Assembly (NCBI GenBank): GCA_037501455.1
Contig: CM074864.1
Coordinates: forward strand, 55,867,001-55,931,000
Length of the DNA stretch: 64,000 nucleotides
Reading direction: 5' to 3'
DNA from: Lantana camara
Taxonomy: Eukaryota; Streptophyta; Magnoliopsida; Lamiales; Verbenaceae
In this document: one piece after another, positions 43,487 through 53,430 of the stretch
How positions within the stretch are numbered: the stretch's first letter is position 1
Layout of the letters: each line of letters opens with the position of its first letter
Position numbers and translations under genes: made by a program
The notes under the pieces: model-generated
The model's database searches: none
The model's input: only the letters and a program-made list of their open reading frames with translations
What the model was told of the DNA's origin: nothing

Positions 43487-45276
43487 TTACACGTAGAACC
43501 GTCTAAGGTTACATGCATTCCATGGTCTAGGGAGACGCTCGCCTTGCAAAGTCTCTAGCAAGTAGGTGTTGTTCGCTCGTACTTGAATGACTTTGAAGGG
43601 GCCTTCCCAATTGGGATCCAACTTACCCACATGCTTGGAAACTTCAACTTTTTTGAGCACCAAGTCTCCTAGCTGGAAGGTCCTCTCTTTAACGCGCCTG
43701 TTATACTGGTGGGCCACGGTCGCTTTATACTTATGGATCCGAGCCCAAGCAGTATTTCTCCTTTCATCCAGCAGGTCCAACTCGAACGTCCGATGGGCTT
43801 CGTTGGCTGCTGTCTCGAAATAGGCAACGCGTGCGGATTCTTGAGCAATCTCCGCAGGTATTATAGCCTCGGAGCCATATACAAGGGAGTAAGGGGTCTC
43901 CCCTGTTGCCGCTCGCGGGGTAGTACGGTACGCCCAGAGCGCACCTTGAAGTTCTTCTGCCCATTCCCCTTTCTTACTTTCGAGCATCGTTTTCAAATGT
44001 TGGAGTATGGTTCGGTTGGTCACTTCATCTTGACCGTTGGCTTGAGGATGGCCCACGGAAGTGAAGCGTTGCTCAATCCCGAGTTCATAACACCTATCCC
44101 GGGTGTCAGCAGCAATGAATTGGGAACCGTTGTCCGAGATAAGCACCCTCGGGATACCATACCTGCAGATGATGTTCTTCCAGATGAAGTCCCTCACAAC
44201 TTTGAACGTTATCTTTGCGACCGCTTCCGCTTCGGCCCACTTAGTGAAATAATCCACGGCGAGTATCATGAATTTCTTTTGCCCGACCGCCATTGGAAGG
44301 GGTCCCACAATGTCAATGCCCCACTGGTCGAAGGGCCAAGAGACATCAATAGGGATCATCTGAGCAGCTGGTAGTCGAGGAGTGTTAGAATGAAACTGGC
44401 ACTTAGAGCATTTCTTGGAGTAACTGATGGCATCCTGCAGTAGCGAGGGCCAGTAGAATCCACTCCTCAAGACTTTCTTGGCCAGGATTCGTCCGCCAGA
44501 ATGATTTCCACAGCTTCCGCTGTGCACGTGTTCCAACACTTCCTTGGGTTGCGAGGGCCTTAGGTACCTCAACGGCGGACCTTGGAAAGATCGTTTAAAT
44601 AGCCGTCCGTCACTGTCAAGAGAAAAGCGAGGGGCCTTGCTCCTAATCTTCCGAGCCTCTACCTTATTGCTCGGGCAGGTCCCATCCCGAATAAACTTGA
44701 TGATGTCATCTAACCAACAAGGTTCAGAAGGATCAATCGTGTTCACTTCGCCCGAGGGTTCCGTTTCACGAATCAACGATTTTTCTGTCCTGAGGAACGT
44801 GACTGAGCGCTGGCAAGAGTCCTCCAGGGCCGAGGCAAACTTAGAAAGAGCGTCTGCACGCTCGTTTTTCGCTCGTGGGATCTGCAACAAATGAAATTCT
44901 TTGAACTTGGCGATCACATCCTTAGCCCTCGCCAAGTACTGCACCATAGTGGCTTCTCGAGCCTCATAAGCGCCATCAATTTGACTTGCGATCAGCTGGG
45001 AGTCAACATAGGCAATGACCCGAACGGCACCATTCTGGAGGGCTATCCAGAGCCCTTGGATTAGAGCCTCGTATTCAGCTTCATTGTTGGTGACTTGGAA
45101 TGCCAGTTTAATAGCGTAATCAACTTCCACACCGTGAGGGTCTCTGAGGGTCACCCCGGCTCCCCCCCCTTGTGAGGTCGAGGAGCCGTCTGTGTGTAAG
45201 AGCCATAACCCTTCTTCTACTGGGGGCCCTGTACCTAAATTAGAGCGCTCCACTAATAGATCCGCCACTGCCTGAG
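43487..45276 (-). pseudogene. Tat2 second RNase H and integrase (pol 3' part)
   Basis: An open minus-strand block. Near its start it has QAVADLLVERSNLGTG, then the extra RNase H-like domain typical of Tat elements (LWLLHTDGSSTSQGGGAG, NNEAEYEALIQGL, YVDSQLIASQ). Integrase follows with the HHCC zinc region (HSGSCGNHSGGR...CSKCQ) and catalytic residues in GIDIVG, ISDNGSQF and GQDEVTNRTI. It ends at 43487 with NLRRFYV. This half has no stop but is separated from the upstream half by the 10-kb copia insertion at CCTTT (45277-45281 and 55362-55366). Confidence 0.85.
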
Positions 45277-45281
45277 CCTTT

Positions 45282-47211
45282 TGTTGGAAAACACGAATCA
45301 GAAAGCAGCGGAATTTAAAAAATTTTCCCAACAAAAGGACCTTGAGCTCGCAATCGTGTAACCAAATTCGTAAAGATAGAAAACTTACTTTTCTTTTATT
45401 CTTTCTTGAAGCGTTTCAAGCCACCCAAGAACGCTCTTCTCGCGGCTTGATCCCCTCTCCTTGGTAAAGCTCGAATCTTCAAACTTCTAACTTGAAGTCT
45501 CTAGAGAAAGTCCACCAACTTGATCACAATCTAACTAGTAAGGATGCTAGTTCTCTAGTTAGTGTTTAGGCTTAACCTTGGGTTTAATATAATCTTGGAG
45601 AAAGGAAGGTGTTCAACACATGAACCAAGAATTGTCAATTAGCTCTAAAGGGGAGCTCGAGCTCCCCTATATATAGGAGGGAGTGCCGATCCAAATCCTT
45701 GTTGGACAAGGATTTGGTTCCTCTCTCTCCTATTACTTGATTATCAAGTATTTTCCAACTTTGACTTTGAATTCTAATTCAAGTCAACTTTTAAGAGAGC
45801 TAAAATTATCCAAACTATTTTTGGATGATTTTATACTTTATTTATTATAAAATAAATAACTTATTTTTATCTAATTAATTAATTCATAATTAATTAACTA
45901 GATTATTTTCTCCAAAATTAGACTTTCTTTTTAATTCAAAATTAAACCAAAGTCTATTAAATAATTAACACATGAATTATTTAACATCACATAATCACGT
46001 GTGGCACACGTGTCTTAATGACACGTGTCCAATCACGTGAGCCACACGTGTGATTTCACACGTGTGGAACCCCTTAGGCTCGATTAACTCGTTTAATCAT
46101 TTTTAAGCCTCAACTCATGTAACCAAGTTGTTGTGTGTGACCCTCTAGGTTCTCAATTCAATTAGCAGTGACCCCAATTAATTAATTCACTAATTAATTA
46201 ATCAGTCCACAGATTAAACGACCATAGTCTAGCAACAGGTGTTTAACCCCTAGCTGAATTGGAATGTTCGGATTCGACAGAACCTTTAAGTCATTGATTC
46301 ATGTGAGATACAATCCTCCTACTTACTATCTCTCAACCAAGATCTAGGGCAAGGGAATAATCAGAACCCTAATAATCCGGTCTTAAGCTAAGTGCATTTC
46401 ATATCCATTTGATCTCAATCCAAGAAACCCTTTTCTTGATGTCTTGATCTACTGCCTTGGCCAAGGACTCCATATGGCATATGAATGACTTACACAATAA
46501 GAGATCACCTTGCAAATGCAAGTGTAGGTCCTATCTTGATTCTCATTCACTTTCATGAGTCACTTGTGCAGCCCCAGCATAAGCCTTGAATCAGTTGTCT
46601 AAGGCGACACCCTTTAAAACTTATACCTAAAACTACAGAGTTAACTCATAAAGTGACAAGGAACCTCAAGTCTAAGGATCAATTAATCACATCAATGACT
46701 CGTGAGATATTTCCTAATCTGGTAGTTTCCATTTCCTGAAATAGAAACTTCCTTTCCCATTTAGGAATGTTCTCACACGGGGCACCTCAGTGAACTTACT
46801 TATTAAAGTAAGCACCCTCATGTATCACGCACGTATCAACTATACACTTTGCACCTCCATGAAACAAGGTGGTCCTTCTTAAGGGCGTGATCCCACAAGC
46901 AAGCCTTAGAGGAGTCAGGTTGACACTCCCACTGTCTGTAGGACTCATCGGCTTGGAGTATTTTACTAATCATGACTTATGTGATATAGGGCTCGTTTCA
47001 TGAACCATTTCACCTAAATGGTAGAGTCCTAAAGTCATCAGGATTAGGGGAGTTCTCATACATGCACAGCTAAAGTAAACGCATACCAAACAAGAGCATA
47101 TAAAGAAGTGTTGCCTCAATTCGTTATTTCATTCAAAGATTGTCTGTGATTACAATAAGGAAAAGCACAAAGCGGATATACAATCGGCTTTCTAGGGCAC
47201 TATTCCTAACA
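45282..47211 (-). mobile_element. 3' LTR of the nested copia
   Basis: Minus-strand order: TGTTAGGAATAG at 47211 to the end at 45282 (plus-strand TGTTGGAAAACACG). The TATA box CTATATATAG is at about 45667-45676. U3 is about 1.5 kb and includes the CACGTG cluster at 45996-46064. Confidence 0.93.
45996..46064. promoter_or_regulatory. Six CACGTG motifs within 69 bp of copia U3
   Basis: Perfect CACGTG palindromes at 45996, 46007, 46022, 46034, 46045 and 46059, about 330 bases upstream of the LTR TATA box. The identical cluster is at 54145-54213 in the other LTR. Most are ACACGTG, a strong G-box/ABRE-type core for bZIP factors. Such dense spacing (11-15 bases) is very unlikely by chance and suggests an inducible enhancer. 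Confidence 0.7.
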
Positions 47212-47223
47212 ATCTCCCACTTG
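47212..47223 (-). other. Polypurine tract of the nested copia
   Basis: The minus strand reads CAAGTGGGAGAT immediately before the LTR start TGTTAGG at 47211. This is the expected purine-rich primer for plus-strand DNA. It is the common copia form. Confidence 0.85.
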
Positions 47224-47227
47224 CCCG

Positions 47228-50200
47228 TCAAAGCCATTCTAAAGCTACTCTAAGTCCCATCTTCTGAAGATGACCTTGGAAAGCTTCTCGACTAAGGGGT
47301 TTAGTAAGTGGATCTGCCACGTTCTCTGCTGATGTGACCCTCTCAATTAGCACATCTCCTCTTTTGATAATATCACGGATTAGGTGATACTTCCTCATAA
47401 TGTGCTTGGTCCGTTGGTGAGATCTTGGTTCTCTTGCTTGAGCAACCGCCCCAGTGTTGTCACAAAACACAGTAATGGGGTCTTTCATGCTAGGAACAAC
47501 ATTCAACTCTTGAATGAAGTTTCTAATCCAAACACCTTCCTTAGCTGCATCATTTGCAGCTAAGTATTCGGCCTCAGTGGTCGAATCTGCAGTGGTTGTT
47601 TGCTTGGAACTCTTCCAACTCACTGCTCCGTCGTTTAGGCAGAAAATGTATCCTGACATTGACTTAAAATCATCTAAGTCAGATGCAAAGCTTGCATCGC
47701 AGTATCCTTCGACATTAAGATCTTTCTGACCTCCGTAAACTAAGAATAAATCTTTAGTACTTTTCAAGTACTTAAGAATATTCTTCACGGCAGCCCAGTG
47801 ACCATCTCCAGGGTCAGATTGGGAACGACTTGTTACGCTAAGTGCATAAGCCACATCCGGTCGAGTACATAACATTGCATACATTATGCTACCTATTGCT
47901 GACGCATAAGGTGTATGAGTCATTTTCTCCTTCTCAAGGTTAGTCTTAGGACACATCTTCTTTGAAAGACATGTTCCTACACTCATAGGAAAGTTCTTAA
48001 CCTTTGCTGACTCCATATTGAATCTCTTCAACACTTTGTCAATGTACATCGACTGTGATAGTCCTATTAACCTTCTAGATCTATCTCTATAGATTTTAAT
48101 TCCAAGGATATAGGACGCATCACCAAGATCTTTCATCTCGAATTGGTTCGATAACCATAACTTAGTCACTTTCATGTCATCCTTCGAATTCCCAATAAGA
48201 AGGATGTCATCAATATAAAGTACTAAGAATTGCACTGAGGTCTCCAATTCCTTTCTATACACACATGATTCATTCGAAATTTGTATGAAGCCAAACGCTT
48301 TGACTGATTCATCAAATCGAATGTTCCAATTCCTACAAGCCTGTTTCAATCCATAGATTGATCTTTGGAGTTTGCAAACCTTTTGCTCACTCCCACTGAA
48401 TGTGAAACCTATGGGTTGCTCCATATAAATGTCTTTGTCAATGTCACCATTGAGAAAAGCAGTTTTCACATCCATTTGCCATATCTCATAGTCATAATAT
48501 GCAGCAATGGCAAGCATGATTCGAATGGACTTTTGCATTGCAACTGGTGAAAAGGTTTCGTCAAAGTCCACGCCGGGTCTTTGAGTGAATCCTTTTGCAA
48601 CCAGTCTTGCTTTGTAGGCCGCAATGCTTCCATCAACTCCAAGCTTTCTCTTAAAGATCCATTTGCAACCTACGGGTTTGACCCCATCAGGCAAATCTAC
48701 CAAGGTCCAAACTTGGTTGGAGTTCATGGAGTCCATTTCGGATTTCATGGCTTTTATCCACTGTTCAGAGTCAGAATCTGAAAGTGCCTCCTCATATGTT
48801 AAAGGATCATTATCCTTTTGAGAGATTTCATGGAAGAATCCATACCATCTCTCCGGCTGTCTAGGAGTGCGTTCAGAACGCCTTAGAGGAGGGTTTTCGT
48901 GTGTATCGAAATTCGTGATTGGTTGTAGTTGATCAGTAGGGGACGTCTCTTCAGTGGGTGGCGTGGGGTTACTTTGTTCTTCTTCTAATTCTATGATCTT
49001 TCCTTTCTTTTCTTTAAGGAACGGTTCCTCAAGAAAAGTGGCATTTCTGGAAACAAACACCTTTTGCTCAGATTGATCATAGAAGTAGTATCCTATGGAT
49101 TCCTTAGGATAACCTACAAAGTAGCATAAGTTAGAACGAGATTCTAACTTATCTCCCACTGTCCTCTTCACGTAAGCAGGACAACCCCAAATTCTTAAGT
49201 AAGAATAACTAGGGATTTTACCATGCCACATTTCATAGGGCTTTTTGGGGACTGACTTAGAGGGAACTAGATTCAGAATCTTTGCTGCACTTTCTAGGGC
49301 ATAACCCCAGAAAGAAGGTGGTAAGTCAGTGAAACTCATCATGGAACGAACCATATCAAGTAGGGTTCGATTCCTTCTCTCAGAAACTCCATTAAGCTGA
49401 GGAGTTCCCGGAGGAGTCCACTGAGAGATAATCCCATTATCCTTGAGATGATTAAGGAATTCTTCACTAAGATATTCGCCTCCTCGATCAGATCGAAGTG
49501 CTTTGATCTTGTGACCAGTTTGGTTCTCAACCTCCTTTTGAAATTCTAAGAATTTCTCAAAAGCTTCAGATTTATACTTCATTAAGTATACATAACCATA
49601 CCGACTAAAGTCATCAGTAAAGGTTATGAAGTACTGATGATTGTTTCTAGTGCTTACACTAAGCGGTCCACAAACATCAGTATGGATCAAATCCAAAACC
49701 TTAGTGGCACGTTCCACAGTTCCTTTAAAAGGGACTTTGGACATTTTTCCTTTGAGACAGGATTGGCAAGAAGTTAACTCTTTGAGATCATTTTCAGAGA
49801 ATGATCCTAAAGTGTTTATCTTGCTAATTCTGTTCTTGGAAATGTGTCCTAATCTAGCGTGCCATAAGGGAGCTGAAACTTTGTCATCTCTCTTACGCTT
49901 CGTTTCTCGTTGTATATTCATAATATTGATATTTTGAGTTAGGTAAAGTCCATTACTTAGAGTACCGATGTGAACGGAAGAGATGTTCCGTTTGATAAAA
50001 TATTTACCATTCTTAATATAAGTTTCATAACCTTCACAATCTAATATTGGAACTGAAATTATATTACGAATAATGCTCGGTACATAAAGGACTTTATTTA
50101 ATACTAACTCAAAACTACCTAAATCTAATCTAATTGTGCCTAAAGCTCGAGCTTCAACGTTTGAGCCATCGCCGATCTTCAAGACACATTCTCCTTCTTT

Positions 50201-51148
50201 GAGTTGTTGGACTTCACTTAGCATCTGTACATCATTACAGATATGAGTCCCACAACCGGTATCAAGTACCCAAGAACTAGAATTAATAGAAAGATTTACT
50301 TCAACGAGAAAGATACCTTTCTTTAGAGTAGCCTTGTACTCTGGGCAGTTTCTCCTCCAATGTCCCGCTTTGCCACAATGGAAGCAAACATCCTCTTTCT
50401 GATCACGCTTCTTCTTTTGGGCCTTCCCCTTCGAAATGCCACCAGTGGGCCTAAGGGGTTTCTTCTTCTTCTTATGGGCTTTCTTGCCCTTACCTTTAGA
50501 AGGCCCAGAAGAGGAAGATGGAGCATTCACCATCAAAACCTTATTGTCCTTCTTGATCGTGCTTTCAGCAGTCACAAGCTGACTAATCAGCTCAGCTACA
50601 GTAGCACCAGCATGATTCATGTTGAAGTTAAGGACAAATGGGTTGAATGATGATGGGAGCGAAGCCAGCAACAAATCCACTGAAAGCTCATCTTTCAGCG
50701 GCATGTCCATGGAAGCAAGTTTCTCAGTAAGGGCAAGAAACTTGAGTCCATATTCATGGACACTTGAACCTTCCCTCATTCTCAAGTGGAATAATTCCTT
50801 TGAAGTGTTATACCTTGTAACACGTTCATGAGGGCGGTAAAGTTGCTCTAAGTGGTCGTAAATCTCCCAAGCAAATTCCATGGCCTCATGTTGCCTTTGC
50901 AAGTCCGGAGACATGTTAACCAACATAAGGCAACGGGCTTGGAGATTATCATCCTTCCACTTCTGAATCGCATCCCGCTCGGCCGGAGTGGGAGCCTCCC
51001 CTTCGGGACTAGGCTCCCCTTCGAAGAGAACATAAGTTCTCTTCTCAGAATCTAAAATGATTTTTAGATTCCTCAGCCAATCAGAATAGTTGGGACCAGT
51101 CAACTTGTTTGACTCGAGGATCGATACAAGAGGGTTTTTGGTTGCCAT
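47228..51148 (-). CDS. Copia gag-pol polyprotein, intact
   Basis: 1306 codons from the ATG at 51148 with no break. Domains by residue: gag about 1-240; zinc knuckle CFHCGKAGHWRRNC near 253-267; protease with WVLDTGCGTHIC near 293; integrase zinc region (LWHARLGHIS) near 430, core DDE in HTDVCGPL near 490, LRSDRGGEY near 551 and NGVSERRNR near 590; reverse transcriptase about 800-1050 with MDVKTAFLNGD and YIDD near 978; RNase H about 1140-1270 with YCDASFASD and TEAEYLAAND. Integrase before reverse transcriptase defines Ty1/copia. The length is typical. Every catalytic motif I looked for is present, so this copy could be autonomous. Confidence 0.96.
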   Translation of the reverse strand: MATKNPLVSILESNKLTGPNYSDWLRNLKIILDSEKRTYVLFEGEPSPEGEAPTPAERDAIQKWKDDNLQARCLMLVNMSPDLQRQHEAMEFAWEIYDHLEQLYRPHERVTRYNTSKELFHLRMREGSSVHEYGLKFLALTEKLASMDMPLKDELSVDLLLASLPSSFNPFVLNFNMNHAGATVAELISQLVTAESTIKKDNKVLMVNAPSSSSGPSKGKGKKAHKKKKKPLRPTGGISKGKAQKKKRDQKEDVCFHCGKAGHWRRNCPEYKATLKKGIFLVEVNLSINSSSWVLDTGCGTHICNDVQMLSEVQQLKEGECVLKIGDGSNVEARALGTIRLDLGSFELVLNKVLYVPSIIRNIISVPILDCEGYETYIKNGKYFIKRNISSVHIGTLSNGLYLTQNINIMNIQRETKRKRDDKVSAPLWHARLGHISKNRISKINTLGSFSENDLKELTSCQSCLKGKMSKVPFKGTVERATKVLDLIHTDVCGPLSVSTRNNHQYFITFTDDFSRYGYVYLMKYKSEAFEKFLEFQKEVENQTGHKIKALRSDRGGEYLSEEFLNHLKDNGIISQWTPPGTPQLNGVSERRNRTLLDMVRSMMSFTDLPPSFWGYALESAAKILNLVPSKSVPKKPYEMWHGKIPSYSYLRIWGCPAYVKRTVGDKLESRSNLCYFVGYPKESIGYYFYDQSEQKVFVSRNATFLEEPFLKEKKGKIIELEEEQSNPTPPTEETSPTDQLQPITNFDTHENPPLRRSERTPRQPERWYGFFHEISQKDNDPLTYEEALSDSDSEQWIKAMKSEMDSMNSNQVWTLVDLPDGVKPVGCKWIFKRKLGVDGSIAAYKARLVAKGFTQRPGVDFDETFSPVAMQKSIRIMLAIAAYYDYEIWQMDVKTAFLNGDIDKDIYMEQPIGFTFSGSEQKVCKLQRSIYGLKQACRNWNIRFDESVKAFGFIQISNESCVYRKELETSVQFLVLYIDDILLIGNSKDDMKVTKLWLSNQFEMKDLGDASYILGIKIYRDRSRRLIGLSQSMYIDKVLKRFNMESAKVKNFPMSVGTCLSKKMCPKTNLEKEKMTHTPYASAIGSIMYAMLCTRPDVAYALSVTSRSQSDPGDGHWAAVKNILKYLKSTKDLFLVYGGQKDLNVEGYCDASFASDLDDFKSMSGYIFCLNDGAVSWKSSKQTTTADSTTEAEYLAANDAAKEGVWIRNFIQELNVVPSMKDPITVFCDNTGAVAQAREPRSHQRTKHIMRKYHLIRDIIKRGDVLIERVTSAENVADPLTKPLSREAFQGHLQKMGLRVALEWL

Positions 51149-53412
51149 TTCAAAACACGTAGAGAATCACAGAATCTACGACCTAAATGGTAAAACAGAG
51201 AACTAGTGAGCATGCTGAATTATAACGATATACAAAAGATAAGGTCTTTAATCTAATGTAGCTCCCACTGTTTTTCAAAGATCTAGAATTCCCAAAGATC
51301 TAAGAGGAACACGTTTCCCAATGGGTACTAAGATCCTAGGCATTTTACCTCGAACCCACGACTCGCGGACATTCTAAGTAAGAACCCTAGGTAGGTACAA
51401 CTTACCAATTCTAACACCTTTAGAACTCTTAGTAATTGTTGTTGCATCACCTATCTTTCAATATGGACCCACGACTCGTGCGACATCCATATTTACTTAG
51501 GCGTTAAGCTAGACCCATCAATCATAAGATCATGACCAAAACTTAGTTCGAACGACCCACGACTCGCGGACATCGCCCTTGCTAAAATTGACCACGAAAT
51601 ATTGATCATTTGAAATGATTAATTAGCTAACTAAGAACTAATAAGCTCCACTAGCTATCCCACGACTCGCGGACAATAACTAGCTTTACTTACTAAACTT
51701 AAAACCTATTGATGGAATGCTAGGAATTTAATTCAAAACTTGCATCTCGAATTAAACACCTATTTGTTCGAAATTAGCTTAATATTTAATGGGAATTTTC
51801 GAATCAACCGGAGAGTTGTCCGGTTCGACCTCACCAACATATATGTTATCCAATTTTATTAGTCTTGATTAATGCAAGTACACTTAAATGCATTTCAAAC
51901 AAGCACATAAACAGATAACATGTCCTAGCATGATACTAACATGTAATGATCATGGGTTCTACCTATCTTATGCGTGATATGTGGGAGCCACTCCACAATC
52001 ACAAGTTCTAACATACATGCCACATAAACAGTTCAAATCACATAAGGGAAAGCGGTAACAAAATACGAGCCCTATCTCTATTATATTTAACAATTGAGAT
52101 TCCCCTCCCTAACATTTTGAGGGGTCTTCACTTATGGACTCCTTGTTACTTGAATGTGGTCCATCTTACTCCATGGGTGCATTGTCTCCAAAATGAAAAT
52201 AAAACCTCACCACCTATCTCTACTCTCAAATTACAATAAAAAGAAAAAGACATAAAGTAATAAGGCTCAATCTTCATATTGGCCTTAGACAATTACACGG
52301 GGCATACCCCGGCCTCAAAAACAGTAATATGGAAAGCCACATAATAAATCACATAACAGTACGCACATAAGTGAGGCTCCAACCTCAATTGAAAAACGCA
52401 ACTATAGGGCTCCAACCCCAATTTAAACCATCCATGTGCATAAATTAAAACCATACATAGATCTAAACCCATGATCACCTAACATGCTTTTGCAAGAATT
52501 TAAATTTAACCAATAAATTAAAATTCTCGCTTTAAGCTCTAATAGCTTAAAACACGACTTGATGCGAGTCTTATTTATAAAAGTTTTCAATAAATCCCAA
52601 ATTACCAAAACAAATAAAATTCCAATTAATTTCTGAAAATTAATAATTTTATCAAGATGTATTTTCCCAAAATATAAACCGTTTCAATTTCTCAAAAAAA
52701 AAATCCCAATTTTAAGTATTATTCAAAATTAAAATAAATATTCAAAAATAAAATTTTAAAATTAAAATAAAATTGGGACTGGATTGCACGAAACACGAAA
52801 AGGCCGGATCGCGAAAACGGGACCCGTACGCGGAGAAGACCGCACGCACGCGGCGCGCGCGCGCACGCACGACAGGCGCGCACAGCTGCGCGCGCAAGCT
52901 GCTGGGCGCGGCTTTCCCGCAAGCATGCGGGCGGGGTGGGCGGCCAGTCTCGGCCGCCCTGGGCGGGCGCGCGAAGGCTCCCGCACAGGCATGCGGGAGG
53001 TGCTGGGCGACTGGCCGGTCTGTCCCGGCCAGGCCTGGGCGGCGACGGGCCGCACGCCCGGTAGGGCCTCCCGCTTTGTTGCGGGAGGGTGGCGCGCGAA
53101 GCCCGCGCGCACGACGCCTTCGCGCGCGGGGTTTCGCGTGTTCGTCGTGATCCGGGTTTTCGTTTCGTGTTTTCGTTCAAAAGCAAAACCAATCCAAGAA
53201 ATCCAAAAACAGTTTATACAGTTTCAAATCTAAAATTGTTTTCAAAAATTAATTTTTTTTTTTTCAAAAACCAATTTTCAGAAACTTTCAGGAAAAAATA
53301 CAGTTTCGTAATTCAGGCTTTCTAAAACAATTATAAATACTCAATCGCATCAAGCCTAAGAATTTCTACCAAATTCAGTATAATTGAGACGAATCAGAAA
53401 CACGATTAACGA
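51149..53412 (-). other. Copia 5' leader with dispersed repeats and a GC-rich island
   Basis: About 2.3 kb between primer site and gag ATG, without a supported gene. It holds four copies of CCCACGACTCGCGGACAT-like sequence (51355, 51478, 51556 and 51659; the second has one inserted base pair and a change). It also holds a very CpG-rich island at about 52800-53130 that gives open frames on both strands rich in Arg, Ala and Gly, judged spurious. Long structured leaders may carry packaging or translation-initiation signals. Confidence 0.55.
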
Positions 53413-53428
53413 GGTGGCTCTGATACCA
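53413..53428 (-). other. Primer-binding site of the nested copia
   Basis: The minus strand reads TGGTATCAGAGCCACC, an exact match to the usual initiator Met tRNA complement. It lies two bases inside the 5' LTR at 53431-55361. Confidence 0.92.
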
Positions 53429-53430
53429 CT

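Noticed and set aside
45277..45334. Extension of the Tat2 integrase frame into 45282-45334
   Set aside because: Those codons are copia LTR sequence read by chance; the true upstream part of the frame lies beyond the insertion, at 55362 onward.
51355..51675. Spaced 18-mers as a CRISPR-like array
   Set aside because: Plant retroelement leader, irregular spacing of 78-123 bases, only four diverged copies, and no cas genes.
52762..53233. Overlapping open frames of 116-157 codons on both strands, rich in Arg, Ala and Gly
   Set aside because: They arise from a CpG-rich island inside the copia leader. No domain, and both strands are open, as expected from GC-rich composition.
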